From the NCBI RefSeq assembly GCF_007753265.1, contig NZ_CP036349.1, positions 1,831,363-1,895,362 on the forward strand: DNA of 64,000 nt. The letters are read 5' to 3'. The DNA is from Botrimarina mediterranea. GTDB lineage: Bacteria > Planctomycetota > Planctomycetia > Pirellulales > Lacipirellulaceae. How positions within the stretch are numbered: position 1 is the stretch's first letter; every line of letters begins with the position of its first letter. Both the position numbers and the translations under genes were made by a program. Of the stretch, positions 8,256 to 15,957 are shown piece by piece. The notes beneath the pieces are model-generated. The model ran no database searches, had not been told where the DNA came from, and was given only the letters and a program-made list of their open reading frames with translations.

Positions 8256-8468
8256 GGCGAGCCGGTAGCGTCACAGGATTATGCAACTGCTAGCAAATGG
8301 ACGTTTAACAAAGGACTTACGTCGATGATGCACTGCTGCGATAGCAGTCCGACGACGCTTAAGTCCTTATCTGAACGTGGTAACTGCTAGCCCTTGCATA
8401 ATCCTGGTCAGCGACCGGAGGGAGCCCTGAACCTGCTTCACTCCGGTCGCTGACGCTACCGGCTCGCC
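8256..8468. repeat. Host palindrome (GCGAGCCGG family) split by the 133-bp element
   Basis: The outer palindrome has arms reading GGCGAGCCGGTAGCGTCA and TGACGCTACCGGCTCGCC. Its left arm is interrupted after GTCA (8270-8273), and the GTCA is repeated at 8407-8410 where the arm resumes (GTCAGCGACCGGAGG). This is the pattern expected of a 4-base target duplication. An equivalent structure is at 26297-26510. Confidence 0.85.
8274..8406. mobile_element. MITE-like 133-bp palindromic element, copy 1
   Basis: The termini are inverted repeats: CAGGATTATGCAACTGCTAGC at the left and the complement of CAGGATTATGCAAGGGCTAGC at the right. Inside are further nested inverted repeats (AAGGACTTA with TAAGTCCTT, ACTGCT with AGCAGT), so the unit could fold end to end. 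It codes for nothing. A copy of equal length, identical by eye, is at 26315-26447. Identity of the element combined with divergence of the surrounding palindromes suggests recent movement or conversion. Confidence 0.8.
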
Positions 8469-8520
8469 AATGTTCCGCTTGGCGTCGCCGACGCCACTGC
8501 AAGCCTAGCTCACGAGCACC

Positions 8521-10140
8521 GTGCCCGATCGCCCGCCGCTGGCGCCGCCTGCCTCCAAGACGCCGTCGGGCCGGTTTTGGTTCGACGGGGCGCTGGTTTT
8601 CCTCGTGTTCTTCGTCGCCGGCGGGGACCCCTCGCCGGGGGTCAACGAGCCCCACTACCTCTGTCGGCTGCGGCACTTCTGGGACCCCAGCTACTGCCCG
8701 GGAGACCTGTTCCTCGATTCTCCCGACGCCCATTTCACGGTGGTCTGGCTCTTCGGCTGGGTGACTCAGCTCTTTTCGCTCGAAGCGACCGCTTGGATCG
8801 GGCGTCTGGTGTCGTGGGCGTTGATCGCCGCGGGGTGGACTCGGCTGGTGCATCGCGTCATGCCGGGGACGCTGCTGGCGCCGCTGGGGGCTGCGCTGGT
8901 GGTCTACGGCACGCGCCAACTGCACTTCGCCGGCGAGTGGCTCATCGGCGGGTTCGAGGCGAAGACGCTCGCCTACGGGTTTGTCTTCTTCGCCATCGCC
9001 GATGCGATCGACGGGCGTTGGAACCGCGCCTGGATTCTGTTGGGCGTCGCCAGCGCGCTGCATGCGCTGGTGGGCGGTTGGTCGGTCGTCGCGCTCGGCG
9101 TGGCGGGGCTCGTGAGCCGGCAAATCCCGCCCGTGCGGTCGATGCTGCCGGCGCTCGCGCTCGGCGGCGGCTTGGCGATGGCGGGCGTCGTGCCAGCGCT
9201 GCTGCTAAATGTCGGCACGCCCGCCGAAGTCGTCAGCGAGGCGAACGAGATCTATGTCTTCACCCGCCTCTCCCATCACCTGTCGCCGCTCACCAAGCCG
9301 TGGGAGTGGATCGAGAACCGTGGCGGCCATCATCTGCGGATGGTGGCGGTGCTCGCCGTGCTACATGCGTTGCGGGTGCGGCGTGACCGGCCGGGTTTAC
9401 GGCTAGTGACCTACTTCGCCTGGGCCGCCGAAGCGATCAGCCTCGCTGGCCTGACCATCGAACTCGTGCTGTGGAATCACCCGGCGTGGGCCGCGTCGTT
9501 GCTGAAGTATTACTGGTTCCGATTGGCCGACATCGCCGCGCCGGTCGCCGCTAGCATCTTGGCGGTCGAATGGATCGGCGTCGCGATCGCCGAGCGCCGC
9601 CGCTCGGGCGCCTACGCCGCCGTCGCGCTGGTGGCGCTGTGCGGTTGGTACATGGGCGACCTCGTCGTCGAGCGGGCGCGTCAGCCGGTCGCCGCCTCCG
9701 ACGCGGCGATGGACGACCCGGCGGCGTGGATCGAGATGTGCGATTGGGTCCGTGAGAACACACCCGCCGACGCGGTGTTCCTCGTGCCGCAGCAATCGCA
9801 GTCCTTCAAATGGCGCGCCGAACGCGGCGAGGTCGTCACTTACAAGGACGTGCCGCAAGACGCCCGCAGCATGGTCGAGTGGCGGCGGCGTTACTTCGAC
9901 GTGTTCAAGGCCGGCGAGTTCGCCGACGGCTCGACGCGGTGGACGCCGAGCCTCGCCGCCCTCGGCGCCGAGCGGCTGCGAGAGCTCGGCGAGGAGTACG
10001 GCGCCACTTACGTTCTCAGCGAAGAGCCCCGCGGCGACGTCGAGTCGGGCCGCATCGGTCGCCGCCGCGCGAGTTTGCCCATCGTGCATCGGGTGGGGCC
10101 GTACACGCTGTATGGGTTGGCGGATGTCGGGGACCCGTAG
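8521..10140 (+). CDS. Polytopic membrane protein, glycosyltransferase-C-like
   Basis: A 539-residue protein starting from GTG at 8521. It has about nine or ten hydrophobic segments (for example near residues 22-36, 75-110, 115-130, 145-160, 170-195 and 210-230), then a soluble C-terminal domain from about residue 400. The first periplasmic loop holds acidic and aromatic residues (SPGVNEPHYL, DLFLDSPDAHF), the arrangement seen in GT-C type glycosyltransferases and planctomycete membrane proteins of unknown function. There is no diagnostic catalytic motif beyond that, so a transferase role is a guess. The next gene on the strand is a HAD phosphatase 206 bases away, across a palindrome, so they need not be co-transcribed. 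Confidence 0.7.
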   Translation: MPDRPPLAPPASKTPSGRFWFDGALVFLVFFVAGGDPSPGVNEPHYLCRLRHFWDPSYCPGDLFLDSPDAHFTVVWLFGWVTQLFSLEATAWIGRLVSWALIAAGWTRLVHRVMPGTLLAPLGAALVVYGTRQLHFAGEWLIGGFEAKTLAYGFVFFAIADAIDGRWNRAWILLGVASALHALVGGWSVVALGVAGLVSRQIPPVRSMLPALALGGGLAMAGVVPALLLNVGTPAEVVSEANEIYVFTRLSHHLSPLTKPWEWIENRGGHHLRMVAVLAVLHALRVRRDRPGLRLVTYFAWAAEAISLAGLTIELVLWNHPAWAASLLKYYWFRLADIAAPVAASILAVEWIGVAIAERRRSGAYAAVALVALCGWYMGDLVVERARQPVAASDAAMDDPAAWIEMCDWVRENTPADAVFLVPQQSQSFKWRAERGEVVTYKDVPQDARSMVEWRRRYFDVFKAGEFADGSTRWTPSLAALGAERLRELGEEYGATYVLSEEPRGDVESGRIGRRRASLPIVHRVGPYTLYGLADVGDP

Positions 10141-10146
10141 GTTGTT

Positions 10147-10222
10147 GGCGAGCCGGCGACGCGAGTCATCGGTGTGAGGCGGGTACCGAAACGACACCGA
10201 CGACTCACGTCGCCGGCTCGCC
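10147..10222. repeat. Palindrome, GGCGAGCCGGCGACG family
   Basis: The arms GGCGAGCCGGCGACGCGAGTC and its near complement enclose a loop with GAGGCGGGTACC. A second copy is at 32238-32313. It follows the stop codon of the preceding gene by about 7 bases. Confidence 0.85.
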
Positions 10223-10346
10223 GTCATTGGTGATGACCCGCGACGGTTCTACGCAACCTGGGCTGGCAGCCGCTCCCGCGTCCGTTAGAACAAAGTTCCC
10301 ACCTTGGCCTGTCCCGCCCCAGCCGACTGCCCACCGCTCACTCCGC

Positions 10347-11018
10347 ATGTCCCACCCCCTCCCGCAAAAGCCGATCCGCGCCGTCACCTTTGATATGGAC
10401 GGCGTGCTCGCCAGCAGTGAGGACGTTTATCTGCGTGTCGGGACCGAGACGCTTCGCCGCCGCGGCCGGCTGTTCGAGGACGACCTGCGGCACAAGATGA
10501 TGGGGCTGCCCACGCTCGTGGCGCTGCAGACGATGATCGACTTCCACGGTCTGGAAGACGACCTGACCATGCTGGCCGAGGAGTCGGAGCAGACCTTCTG
10601 GGAGTTGGCGGGCGACGACCTGTTGCCGATGCCCGGCGTTACCGAGACGTTCGACCGCCTCGACGCCGCCGGCTTGCCGCGTGGCGTCGCCACCAGCGGC
10701 GCCCGCAACTACGCCGAACGCATTCTCACGATCATCGGCGTGCGTGACCGCTTGCGGTTCGTGATCACGGCCGACGACGTCACGCACGGCAAGCCCCACC
10801 CCGAGCCCTACCTGATGGCGGCCGAGCAGCACGGCGTGACGCCGGCGGAGATGATCGTCTTCGAAGACAGCGCCAACGGCTGTAAGGCGGCCGTCGCCGC
10901 CGGCGCGTATGTCGTCGCGGTCCCGAGCCCGCACACGCACCACCACGACTTCACCGGGGCGGCGTTTGTGGCGGAAACGCTCAGCGATCCGCGAATCGCC
11001 GCGGTGCTGGGGTGGTGA
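10347..11018 (+). CDS. HAD-superfamily hydrolase, beta-phosphoglucomutase-like
   Basis: A 223-residue protein. Motif I is FDMDGVLAS with nucleophile Asp16 and Asp18; motif II is the Thr/Ser in GVATSG; motif III is Lys in HGKPHPEPYL; motif IV is FEDSANG. A helical cap sits between motifs I and II (residues about 25-95). This is the layout of subfamily IA phosphatases and beta-phosphoglucomutases, cytosolic enzymes acting on small phosphorylated sugars. The start at 10347 places motif I near the N-terminus; the upstream open frame is antisense shadow. The C-terminal HTHHHDFTGA stretch is His-rich but has no assigned role. The exact substrate cannot be read from sequence. Confidence 0.85.
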   Translation: MSHPLPQKPIRAVTFDMDGVLASSEDVYLRVGTETLRRRGRLFEDDLRHKMMGLPTLVALQTMIDFHGLEDDLTMLAEESEQTFWELAGDDLLPMPGVTETFDRLDAAGLPRGVATSGARNYAERILTIIGVRDRLRFVITADDVTHGKPHPEPYLMAAEQHGVTPAEMIVFEDSANGCKAAVAAGAYVVAVPSPHTHHHDFTGAAFVAETLSDPRIAAVLGW

Positions 11019-11020
11019 GG

Positions 11021-11137
11021 TGAAAGTGGAAAGTGGAATGTGGAAAGTGGAATGTGGAATGTGGGAATGCAGCGCGAAGCGATCCTCAAGCTCCGCTAGC
11101 GCTTCTTTCCCCTTTCCCCTTTCCACATTCCCTTTTC
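11021..11137. repeat. Low-complexity inverted repeat (GTGGAAAGTGGAATG)
   Basis: Tandem-like GTGGAAAGTGGAATG units at about 11021-11062 are matched by complementary CTTTCCCCTTTTCCACATTCC at about 11103-11130. The pair could form a long imperfect hairpin after the HAD gene. Confidence 0.6.
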
Positions 11138-11227
11138 CTTCAAACCCTACAACCGCCCCAACCGATACCACGCTAACGTAGGCGCACGCGGTGCGCCGTC
11201 GGCAGCTGCTAGCGGAGTGTGGGCGTC

Positions 11228-11446
11228 ATGCGGAAACCTTCGGTTGTTGTGGTGGTTCTCGCCGCTCTTGCTGGCGCCGCGCAGCTTGGCTGCCGGGCTT
11301 GCCAGAATCCTTACGACTACAGCTCGCCCGTGGCCGGCGCCAGCTGCGGCGGCTGCAACGAGTGCCGCGCCGGGACCTACGCCGCGGCCCAAGCCGGCGG
11401 CCACACCGTCGTCGCCGAGGCGCCGACCGGCCAAGTGATGCGCTAG
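11228..11446 (+). CDS. Small Cys-rich lipoprotein of unknown function
   Basis: A 72-residue protein with a signal peptide (MRKPSVVVVVLAALAGAAQLGC). The lipobox Cys is residue 22, so lipid attachment is likely. The mature part is tiny and contains further cysteines in CRACQNPY and SCGGCNECRAG, two CxxC-like pairs that might bind metal or form disulfides. The gene stands alone between repeats. A GTG nine bases earlier (11219) is a possible but less likely start. Function unknown. Confidence 0.6.
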   Translation: MRKPSVVVVVLAALAGAAQLGCRACQNPYDYSSPVAGASCGGCNECRAGTYAAAQAGGHTVVAEAPTGQVMR

Positions 11447-11460
11447 AGCAGCGCTCAATC

Positions 11461-11485
11461 AGCCGCGGGGCCTTAGCCCCCGGTT
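11461..11485. repeat. Dispersed 25-bp hairpin unit, copy 1
   Basis: The unit AGCCGCGGGGCCTTAGCCCC continues CGGTT and contains the stem GGGGC-CTTA-GCCCC. Identical units are at 12782-12806, 22250-22274 and 33350-33374. Confidence 0.85.
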
Positions 11486-11538
11486 TACTCTGCGATCCAC
11501 GCAGGTGCGACCCACGCAGGCCTCCAACAGCCGTCGGT

Positions 11539-12717
11539 TCACTCCAGCGGCTCGTCGTCCTGAGGACGACGGTAACGGGTGTTGAACACGGCGGGGTCGA
11601 ACTCATCCCGCGGACCGACGCGTTTGAGTTGCGCGCCGTGCTTCAGCTCGGGCGGCTTCGCTTCGGCCGCCGCGACGATCGCTTCCCAATCGGGCTCCTC
11701 GGACGCTTCGTTGGCGGCAGCAGGCGTCGCTGCCGAGGTCGGCTGAGCAGCGGCAGGCGGCGTCGGTAACGCCGCTGCGGCGGATGCGGGTGGCGATGGC
11801 AGCAGCGCCGCGGTTGCTGGCGTAACGGCCGGTGATTCGGTTGGCGTCGGCGGGGCGTTGTAGCTGGCGATCGACCCGACCCAGATCGCGATCCGCTCGA
11901 GCATCTCGTCGCGTCGCGGCCCGCTGATCGGCGACACGCCCGCATGCGGTCCCCGCGCCGTTGTCAGCAACGTGCTGTCGAGCGGCCGATGAACATCGAT
12001 GAGGCGGAGCGACGCGAACAGGTTGCGTTCGGTCGATCGCGCGTCGCCGTAGCCGCGGAGCGGCGCCACGTCGAGCGCGAAGCCGCCGGCGGGCTCGGCG
12101 CCGTGGCAGCCCGTGGCCGCGCAGCTGTTAAGCAGCACCGGCTGGATCCGGCGGGTGAACTGTTCGAGTGCGCCGTCGGGGAGCTTGGGGCGGTCGGGGT
12201 CGTCGGCGAGGGCCTCCGCTAGGGGCCCACCAGGAGCCTCAGAAGGCCCCGTAGACGCATCGGTTTCGGCAATGGCGTCTTGGGCCTCCAGCCGCATTAC
12301 CTCGTCCAGGCGACGCTCCAGGAGCCCCAGGCGGCCGCTCTGGGGCACGAGCTGGCGGGCGTCGAGCAGTTCGCGGGCAGCCTGCTCCCACAGGCGGTTC
12401 TCGATCGCCCAGTCGGCCAGCTCAAGGTGGTCGATGGCGGTCAGCCCGCCTTGCCCCATCTGCCCCCGCTTCCATTCATAAGCCGCCAGTAGCGAGTCGG
12501 CGACATAGGCGACGTCGGCGGACCGCAACCGGATCAGCGACCCCTGGCCTTCAACACTAATCGCCTCGGTGGACCGTTCGACGGCCCCCTCGAAGACCCC
12601 GCCGTTGTGCAAGAGCACGACCTCGGCCCCGACGTGCCCCGCTGTCAGCAGTGCGAGCGCAGCGGCGGCGGATCGGGGCCAGGAAGACACGGCAGGGACG
12701 CTACAGGGAGGCCGCAC
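11539..12717 (-). CDS. Secreted protein with CX4CH cytochrome-like motif
   Basis: A 392-residue protein from GTG at 12717; a GTG at 12690 would start right before the signal peptide (SSWPRSAAAALALLTAGHVGA) and is equally plausible. The first mature domain (EVVLLHNGGVFEGAV) looks like a short beta domain. Then comes a helical repeat-like region, and near residue 200 RIQPVLLNSCAATGCHGAE. The CX4CH spacing around ATG differs from the usual CXXCH heme site but resembles planctomycete cytochrome-c-like domains. The C-terminal third is Pro/Ala-rich and low complexity. Function unknown; heme binding is only a possibility. Confidence 0.65.
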   Translation of the reverse strand: MRPPCSVPAVSSWPRSAAAALALLTAGHVGAEVVLLHNGGVFEGAVERSTEAISVEGQGSLIRLRSADVAYVADSLLAAYEWKRGQMGQGGLTAIDHLELADWAIENRLWEQAARELLDARQLVPQSGRLGLLERRLDEVMRLEAQDAIAETDASTGPSEAPGGPLAEALADDPDRPKLPDGALEQFTRRIQPVLLNSCAATGCHGAEPAGGFALDVAPLRGYGDARSTERNLFASLRLIDVHRPLDSTLLTTARGPHAGVSPISGPRRDEMLERIAIWVGSIASYNAPPTPTESPAVTPATAALLPSPPASAAAALPTPPAAAQPTSAATPAAANEASEEPDWEAIVAAAEAKPPELKHGAQLKRVGPRDEFDPAVFNTRYRRPQDDEPLE

Positions 12718-12781
12718 GGGGCGTCAACAGCGAAGAGAGAACCGCCAGCACGCCAAGAGCGCCAGGGATCGCCGTGGCATT

Positions 12782-12806
12782 AGCCGCGGGGCCTTAGCCC
12801 CCGGTT
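12782..12806. repeat. Dispersed 25-bp hairpin unit, copy 2
   Basis: Identical by eye to the unit at 11461-11485, about 70 bases upstream of the nested palindrome. Confidence 0.85.
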
Positions 12807-12853
12807 CGTAGCGCCACAACCGGACGCTAGCGCACGCTTCGCCAAACCGTCGC

Positions 12854-13130
12854 GTCTGAGCCGTGGGCGGTACAGGATTATGCAAGGGCTAGCAGTTCGA
12901 CGTTGGGCAGATAGAAGAAGCGTAAGCGCGTTGTGTCCCCCTCCACCGCTTTCGGGGGAGGGGCTAGGGGAGGGGGTTGGAACCCTGGTACCCGCTTCAG
13001 CACCCTCCCCTAGCCCCTCCCTCTGAAGAAGGAGGGGGACACAACGCGCTAACGCTTCGTGGACGAAACCACCTAAACCCACTTCACACCGCTAGCCCTT
13101 GCATAATCCTGTACCGCCCACGGCTCAGAC
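12854..13130. repeat. Three-layer nested palindrome with related termini
   Basis: Outer arms 12854-12872 and 13112-13130 are a perfect 19-base inverted repeat (GTCTGAGCCGTGGGCGGTA), the same family as 45889-45955. Directly inside, at 12873 and 13111, sit the CAGGATTATGCAAGGGCTAGC termini of the MITE-like element. Inside those, 12925-12944 and 13031-13050 are a perfect 20-base inverted repeat, and the core carries GGGGCTAGGGGAGGGGG with its complement. The interior differs completely from the 133-base copies. Confidence 0.85.
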
Positions 13131-13328
13131 GTTTCCGGATGGGAGCCGCTACGCCTAGGCGTAGCCTGCACAAAAGCGTTCCGGCTGATATCCGTAGCTC
13201 TGGCGAGTCTCTGCGCTATTCCCAACACTGGCCAAGAGAAGGCCCAGTTATTATGCTGACGTACTCGGGCGCAAACCCTGCGCCTGCCGAGGCTTACAAC
13301 AAGTCGCACGACGACGGGTGGGCGATTG

Positions 13329-13598
13329 ATGCAGCGGCGGACGGTCCTGTTCAGCGGCGAGGTGCAAGGCGTTGGCTTCCGGGCCACGACCTGCCGGCTC
13401 GTTGCGGGGAGGGCGGTCACGGGCTACGTCCGCAACCTGCCCGACGGGCGCGTCGAGCTCGTCGCCGAAGGCGGGCCCGACCTGCTCGATGCGCTTGTCC
13501 GTGACTTGAAGGATTACTTCGGCGACATGATCCACCAGGCCGCTAGCACGACCGAGCCCGCCACGGGCGAGTACGTCGGCTTCGGCATCCGCCGGTGA
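13329..13598 (+). CDS. acyP: Acylphosphatase
   Basis: An 89-residue protein hydrolysing acyl-phosphate bonds such as acetyl or carbamoyl phosphate. The signature GEVQGVGFRATT supplies the phosphate-binding Arg18, and GYVRNLPDGRVEL supplies the catalytic Asn36, at the expected spacing. Length matches the family (about 90 residues) and the ferredoxin-like fold pattern is complete. The ATG at 13329 was chosen over a TTG one codon earlier. The permease gene begins 32 bases after its stop, so the two may share a transcript, although no functional link is known. Confidence 0.92.
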   Translation: MQRRTVLFSGEVQGVGFRATTCRLVAGRAVTGYVRNLPDGRVELVAEGGPDLLDALVRDLKDYFGDMIHQAASTTEPATGEYVGFGIRR

Positions 13599-13630
13599 CG
13601 ACTCGAACCAGCTAACAGGCTCGCGACGAC

Positions 13631-15088
13631 ATGCTCACGCTCTGGTTGACCCCGCTGTGGCTCTTCGCCCTTGGCGTGACCGTTGGTCTGGCGATTCTCG
13701 CCGTGCTGTTCGGCCTGCTGTGGCTCATCAATCGCAAAGCGGCCGAAGGCGTTTGGGCGGCGGTCCGGGAAAGCGTGCTGATGCCGATCCTCTGGATCGC
13801 CGTGGGCATGGTCGCGCTGTTCGCGTTTGCGTTCCCGCAGATGCCGACCGACCGCGTGCTGGAGTCGTTGCGACGCCTCCCGTCCATGGGCACGCAGTCC
13901 GTCACGGTGGACCTGGAGCCGCGTAGCGAGGACGTGAAGGTCCCGGTGTCGCTCGTGGCGGAGGAAGTGGTCTCGTACCGGATCGAAAGCGACCAGGACA
14001 TCCGCGTCGCCGGCGCGCCGGAGCTGGCCTACTCCCGTCCCGCCGCTGTGGTGCAGGGCGGCGAGACCTACAACTGGAACACCAAGAGCAAACTGCAGCG
14101 CGGCCTGACTGGCAAGATCGACGCGGTCTATCTCACCAACGACGGCGACGCCCCCACCGAGGTGACGCTCGCCTTCACCAGCGAGGCTCGCACGCCCGAG
14201 GTGCGGCAGATCCCGGTCACCGCGGCGTCGTTCGTAGCGATCTTCTTGGCGTTTCTGGGGGTCCACTGGCTCGTCCCACGGGCCGCGACGATCTCGGCCG
14301 CCACCGCCAAGGAGGCGATCTCGCAGCCGCTGTTTCTGCTCTTCGCCGTGGTCGGCGCCATCGCCCTGATCGCCTACATCTACATCCCGTACAACACGTT
14401 CGGCGAAGACGTGAAGATGCTGAAGGACTCGGGCCTGGCGACGATCATGGTCCTGTCGATCCTGTTCGCTGTCTGGACGGCGAGCACCTCGATCGCCGAC
14501 GAGATTGATGGCAAGACGGCCCTGACGCTCCTCTCCAAGCCCATCAGCCGCCGCGACTTCATCCTCGGCAAGTACCTGGGGATCATGTGGGCCGTGCTGC
14601 TGCTGTACGTGATCCTCGGCGTGGTCCTGTTGGCGAGCGTCTCGTACAAAGTCGTCTACGACGCCCGCGAGACCAGCAACCCGACCCCTGATTGGCAGGT
14701 CTGCAACGAACAGATGGTCTCGACGACGCCGGGCCTCGTGCTGGCGATCATGGAGACGGGCGTCCTCGCAGCGATCGCCGTCGCGATCAGCACGCGGCTG
14801 CCGATGCTGGCGAACCTGCTGATCTGCGGCGCCGTGTACGTGCTAGGCCACCTGACGCCGCTGATCGTGCAGTCGGGCGTGGGGCAAAACGAGTTCGTGA
14901 AGTTCTTCGGCCGGCTGTTATCGGTGGTGCTGCCGATGCTCGACCACCTCAACATCCAAGCCGCCATCGCCGGCGGCAACCCGGTGCCGTACGTCTATCT
15001 AGCGTGGGCCGCGCTGTACACGTTGATCTACATCGCGGTAGCGATGTTGGTGGCGCTACTGTTGTTTGAGGATCGTGACTTGGCGTAA
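13631..15088 (+). CDS. ABC-2 type transporter permease
   Basis: A 485-residue membrane protein. Two N-terminal hydrophobic segments (about residues 8-35 and 52-70) are followed by a beta-rich extracytoplasmic domain (about 75-195), then a block of about six hydrophobic helices. The segment TSIADEIDGKTALTLLSKPISRRDFILGKYLGI is the cytoplasmic signature of NosY/ABC-2 permeases, which pair with an ATPase to move substrates or fold membrane proteins. No ATPase gene is adjacent. The large extracytoplasmic insert is a distinguishing feature. Substrate unknown. Confidence 0.85.
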   Translation: MLTLWLTPLWLFALGVTVGLAILAVLFGLLWLINRKAAEGVWAAVRESVLMPILWIAVGMVALFAFAFPQMPTDRVLESLRRLPSMGTQSVTVDLEPRSEDVKVPVSLVAEEVVSYRIESDQDIRVAGAPELAYSRPAAVVQGGETYNWNTKSKLQRGLTGKIDAVYLTNDGDAPTEVTLAFTSEARTPEVRQIPVTAASFVAIFLAFLGVHWLVPRAATISAATAKEAISQPLFLLFAVVGAIALIAYIYIPYNTFGEDVKMLKDSGLATIMVLSILFAVWTASTSIADEIDGKTALTLLSKPISRRDFILGKYLGIMWAVLLLYVILGVVLLASVSYKVVYDARETSNPTPDWQVCNEQMVSTTPGLVLAIMETGVLAAIAVAISTRLPMLANLLICGAVYVLGHLTPLIVQSGVGQNEFVKFFGRLLSVVLPMLDHLNIQAAIAGGNPVPYVYLAWAALYTLIYIAVAMLVALLLFEDRDLA

Positions 15089-15162
15089 GGGCCGCGTGCT
15101 GATTGCCCTATCGTGGCGCGATTGGCGAGGCAATCTCGTTAGGTGATTCGATGCCGTAATCG

Positions 15163-15885
15163 TTGGCGGATGTGATGGCGCATGTCGTCGGTTCGAAGCA
15201 GCACCGGCAGCCGTGGATTGACGCCGAGATCGAGCCTGAGCTCTACGCCTACCTGGAGCGTGTTTCACTTGGCCGTAGCGTTTCTAGCCTCGCTCTGATC
15301 CACGGAGCAACTTGGGGAAGTCTCACGCAGAGACGCAGAGACGCAGAGTTAGATGCCTTCAAGACTCACGCAAAGGCGCTAAGCCGCAAAGAACGCGTTG
15401 CTGTGCGATCGTTTGCGGCTACGCTCATTTCTACTTTGTCTTTGCGCCTTGGCGGCTTGGCGTGAGTCTTCGCTGCCGACCCTCTGAGTCTCTGCGCGAG
15501 ACGCTACGGCAAAATAAAGTACGCTATAGCGGCGTAGCCAAGACTATTGGTTGCACGCCGTTCGCGGTTGGCGGCGTCGAAGACCACGTGCACGTCGCTT
15601 GCGAACTATCGTGAACGGTGACAATCGCCGAGCTCGTCCAAGCGATGAAGCAGGGCTCGTCGAATTGGATGAAAAAGAGCACGGCGACGCCTTCCAGTCC
15701 TTTGCGTGGCAGAACGGTTGCGGCGTCTACTCCGTCGGCCAATCGCAACTCTCCGACTTGCGGCGCTACCTCGCCAACCAACACGAGCACCACCGCCGCG
15801 GTACTCGTCAGGACGAGTACCGCACGATCCTCGAGTGTTACCAAATCGAATACGACGTATGCTACGTCTGGGACGAATCCCGCTG
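15163..15885 (+). pseudogene. Y1 (IS200/REP-associated) transposase remnant, interrupted
   Basis: Three pieces of one transposase are recognisable. The N-terminus, HVVGSKQHRQPWIDAEIEP then ELYAYLER, lies at about 15181-15267. The middle, CTPFAVGGVEDHVHVACELS, with the HUH-type HVH motif, lies at about 15553-15611. The C-terminus, FAWQNGCGVYSVGQSQ, RRYLANQHEHHRR (likely catalytic Tyr) and the IEYDVCYVWD end, lies at about 15700-15875. Between pieces one and two sits a nested palindrome. Piece two ends in an in-frame TGA (15612-15614), after which the frame continues (TIAELVQAMKQGSSNWMKK) and then shifts. It cannot make an active enzyme. Confidence 0.75.
15321..15501. repeat. Nested palindrome inside the transposase remnant
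   Basis: The outer arms are AGAGACGCAGAG-type tandem units (about 15321-15349) and the matching CTCTGAGTCTCTGCGCGAGA end (about 15482-15501). The inner palindrome (about 15364-15468) is of the CACGCAAAGGCGC family. The same two-layer arrangement recurs at 25426-25563 and 48061-48211. Confidence 0.8.
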
Positions 15886-15957
15886 CATCAAGAACGCGGC
15901 GACGACAGCGACGAGTCCCCTCGGCGTCAGAAGCCTAACGGGAAACCCATCCCTGGA

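Larger units (their letters stand above)
8055..8520. other. Gene-free spacer containing the nested palindromic element
   Basis: No credible gene in this 466-base stretch. Most of it (8256-8468) is a host palindrome split by a 133-base element. The part before 8256 holds no motif I recognise. Confidence 0.7.
12718..13328. other. Gene-free spacer made of nested repeats
   Basis: No gene is supported in this 611-base region. It holds the second 25-base hairpin unit (12782-12806) and the three-layer nested palindrome at 12854-13130. The last 200 bases lead into the acylphosphatase gene and contain no motif I recognise. Confidence 0.7.

Noticed and set aside
12854-13130. Autonomous insertion sequence
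   Set aside because: No transposase frame inside the inverted repeats; only palindromes.
12977-13504. Plus-strand open frame running through the nested palindrome into acyP
   Set aside because: Covers repeat DNA and then reads acyP in the wrong frame; no coding signal.
15321-15501. Possible CRISPR-like short repeats (GACGCAGA tandem units)
   Set aside because: Units are abutting, not separated by unique spacers, and form a palindrome; no cas gene in the window.
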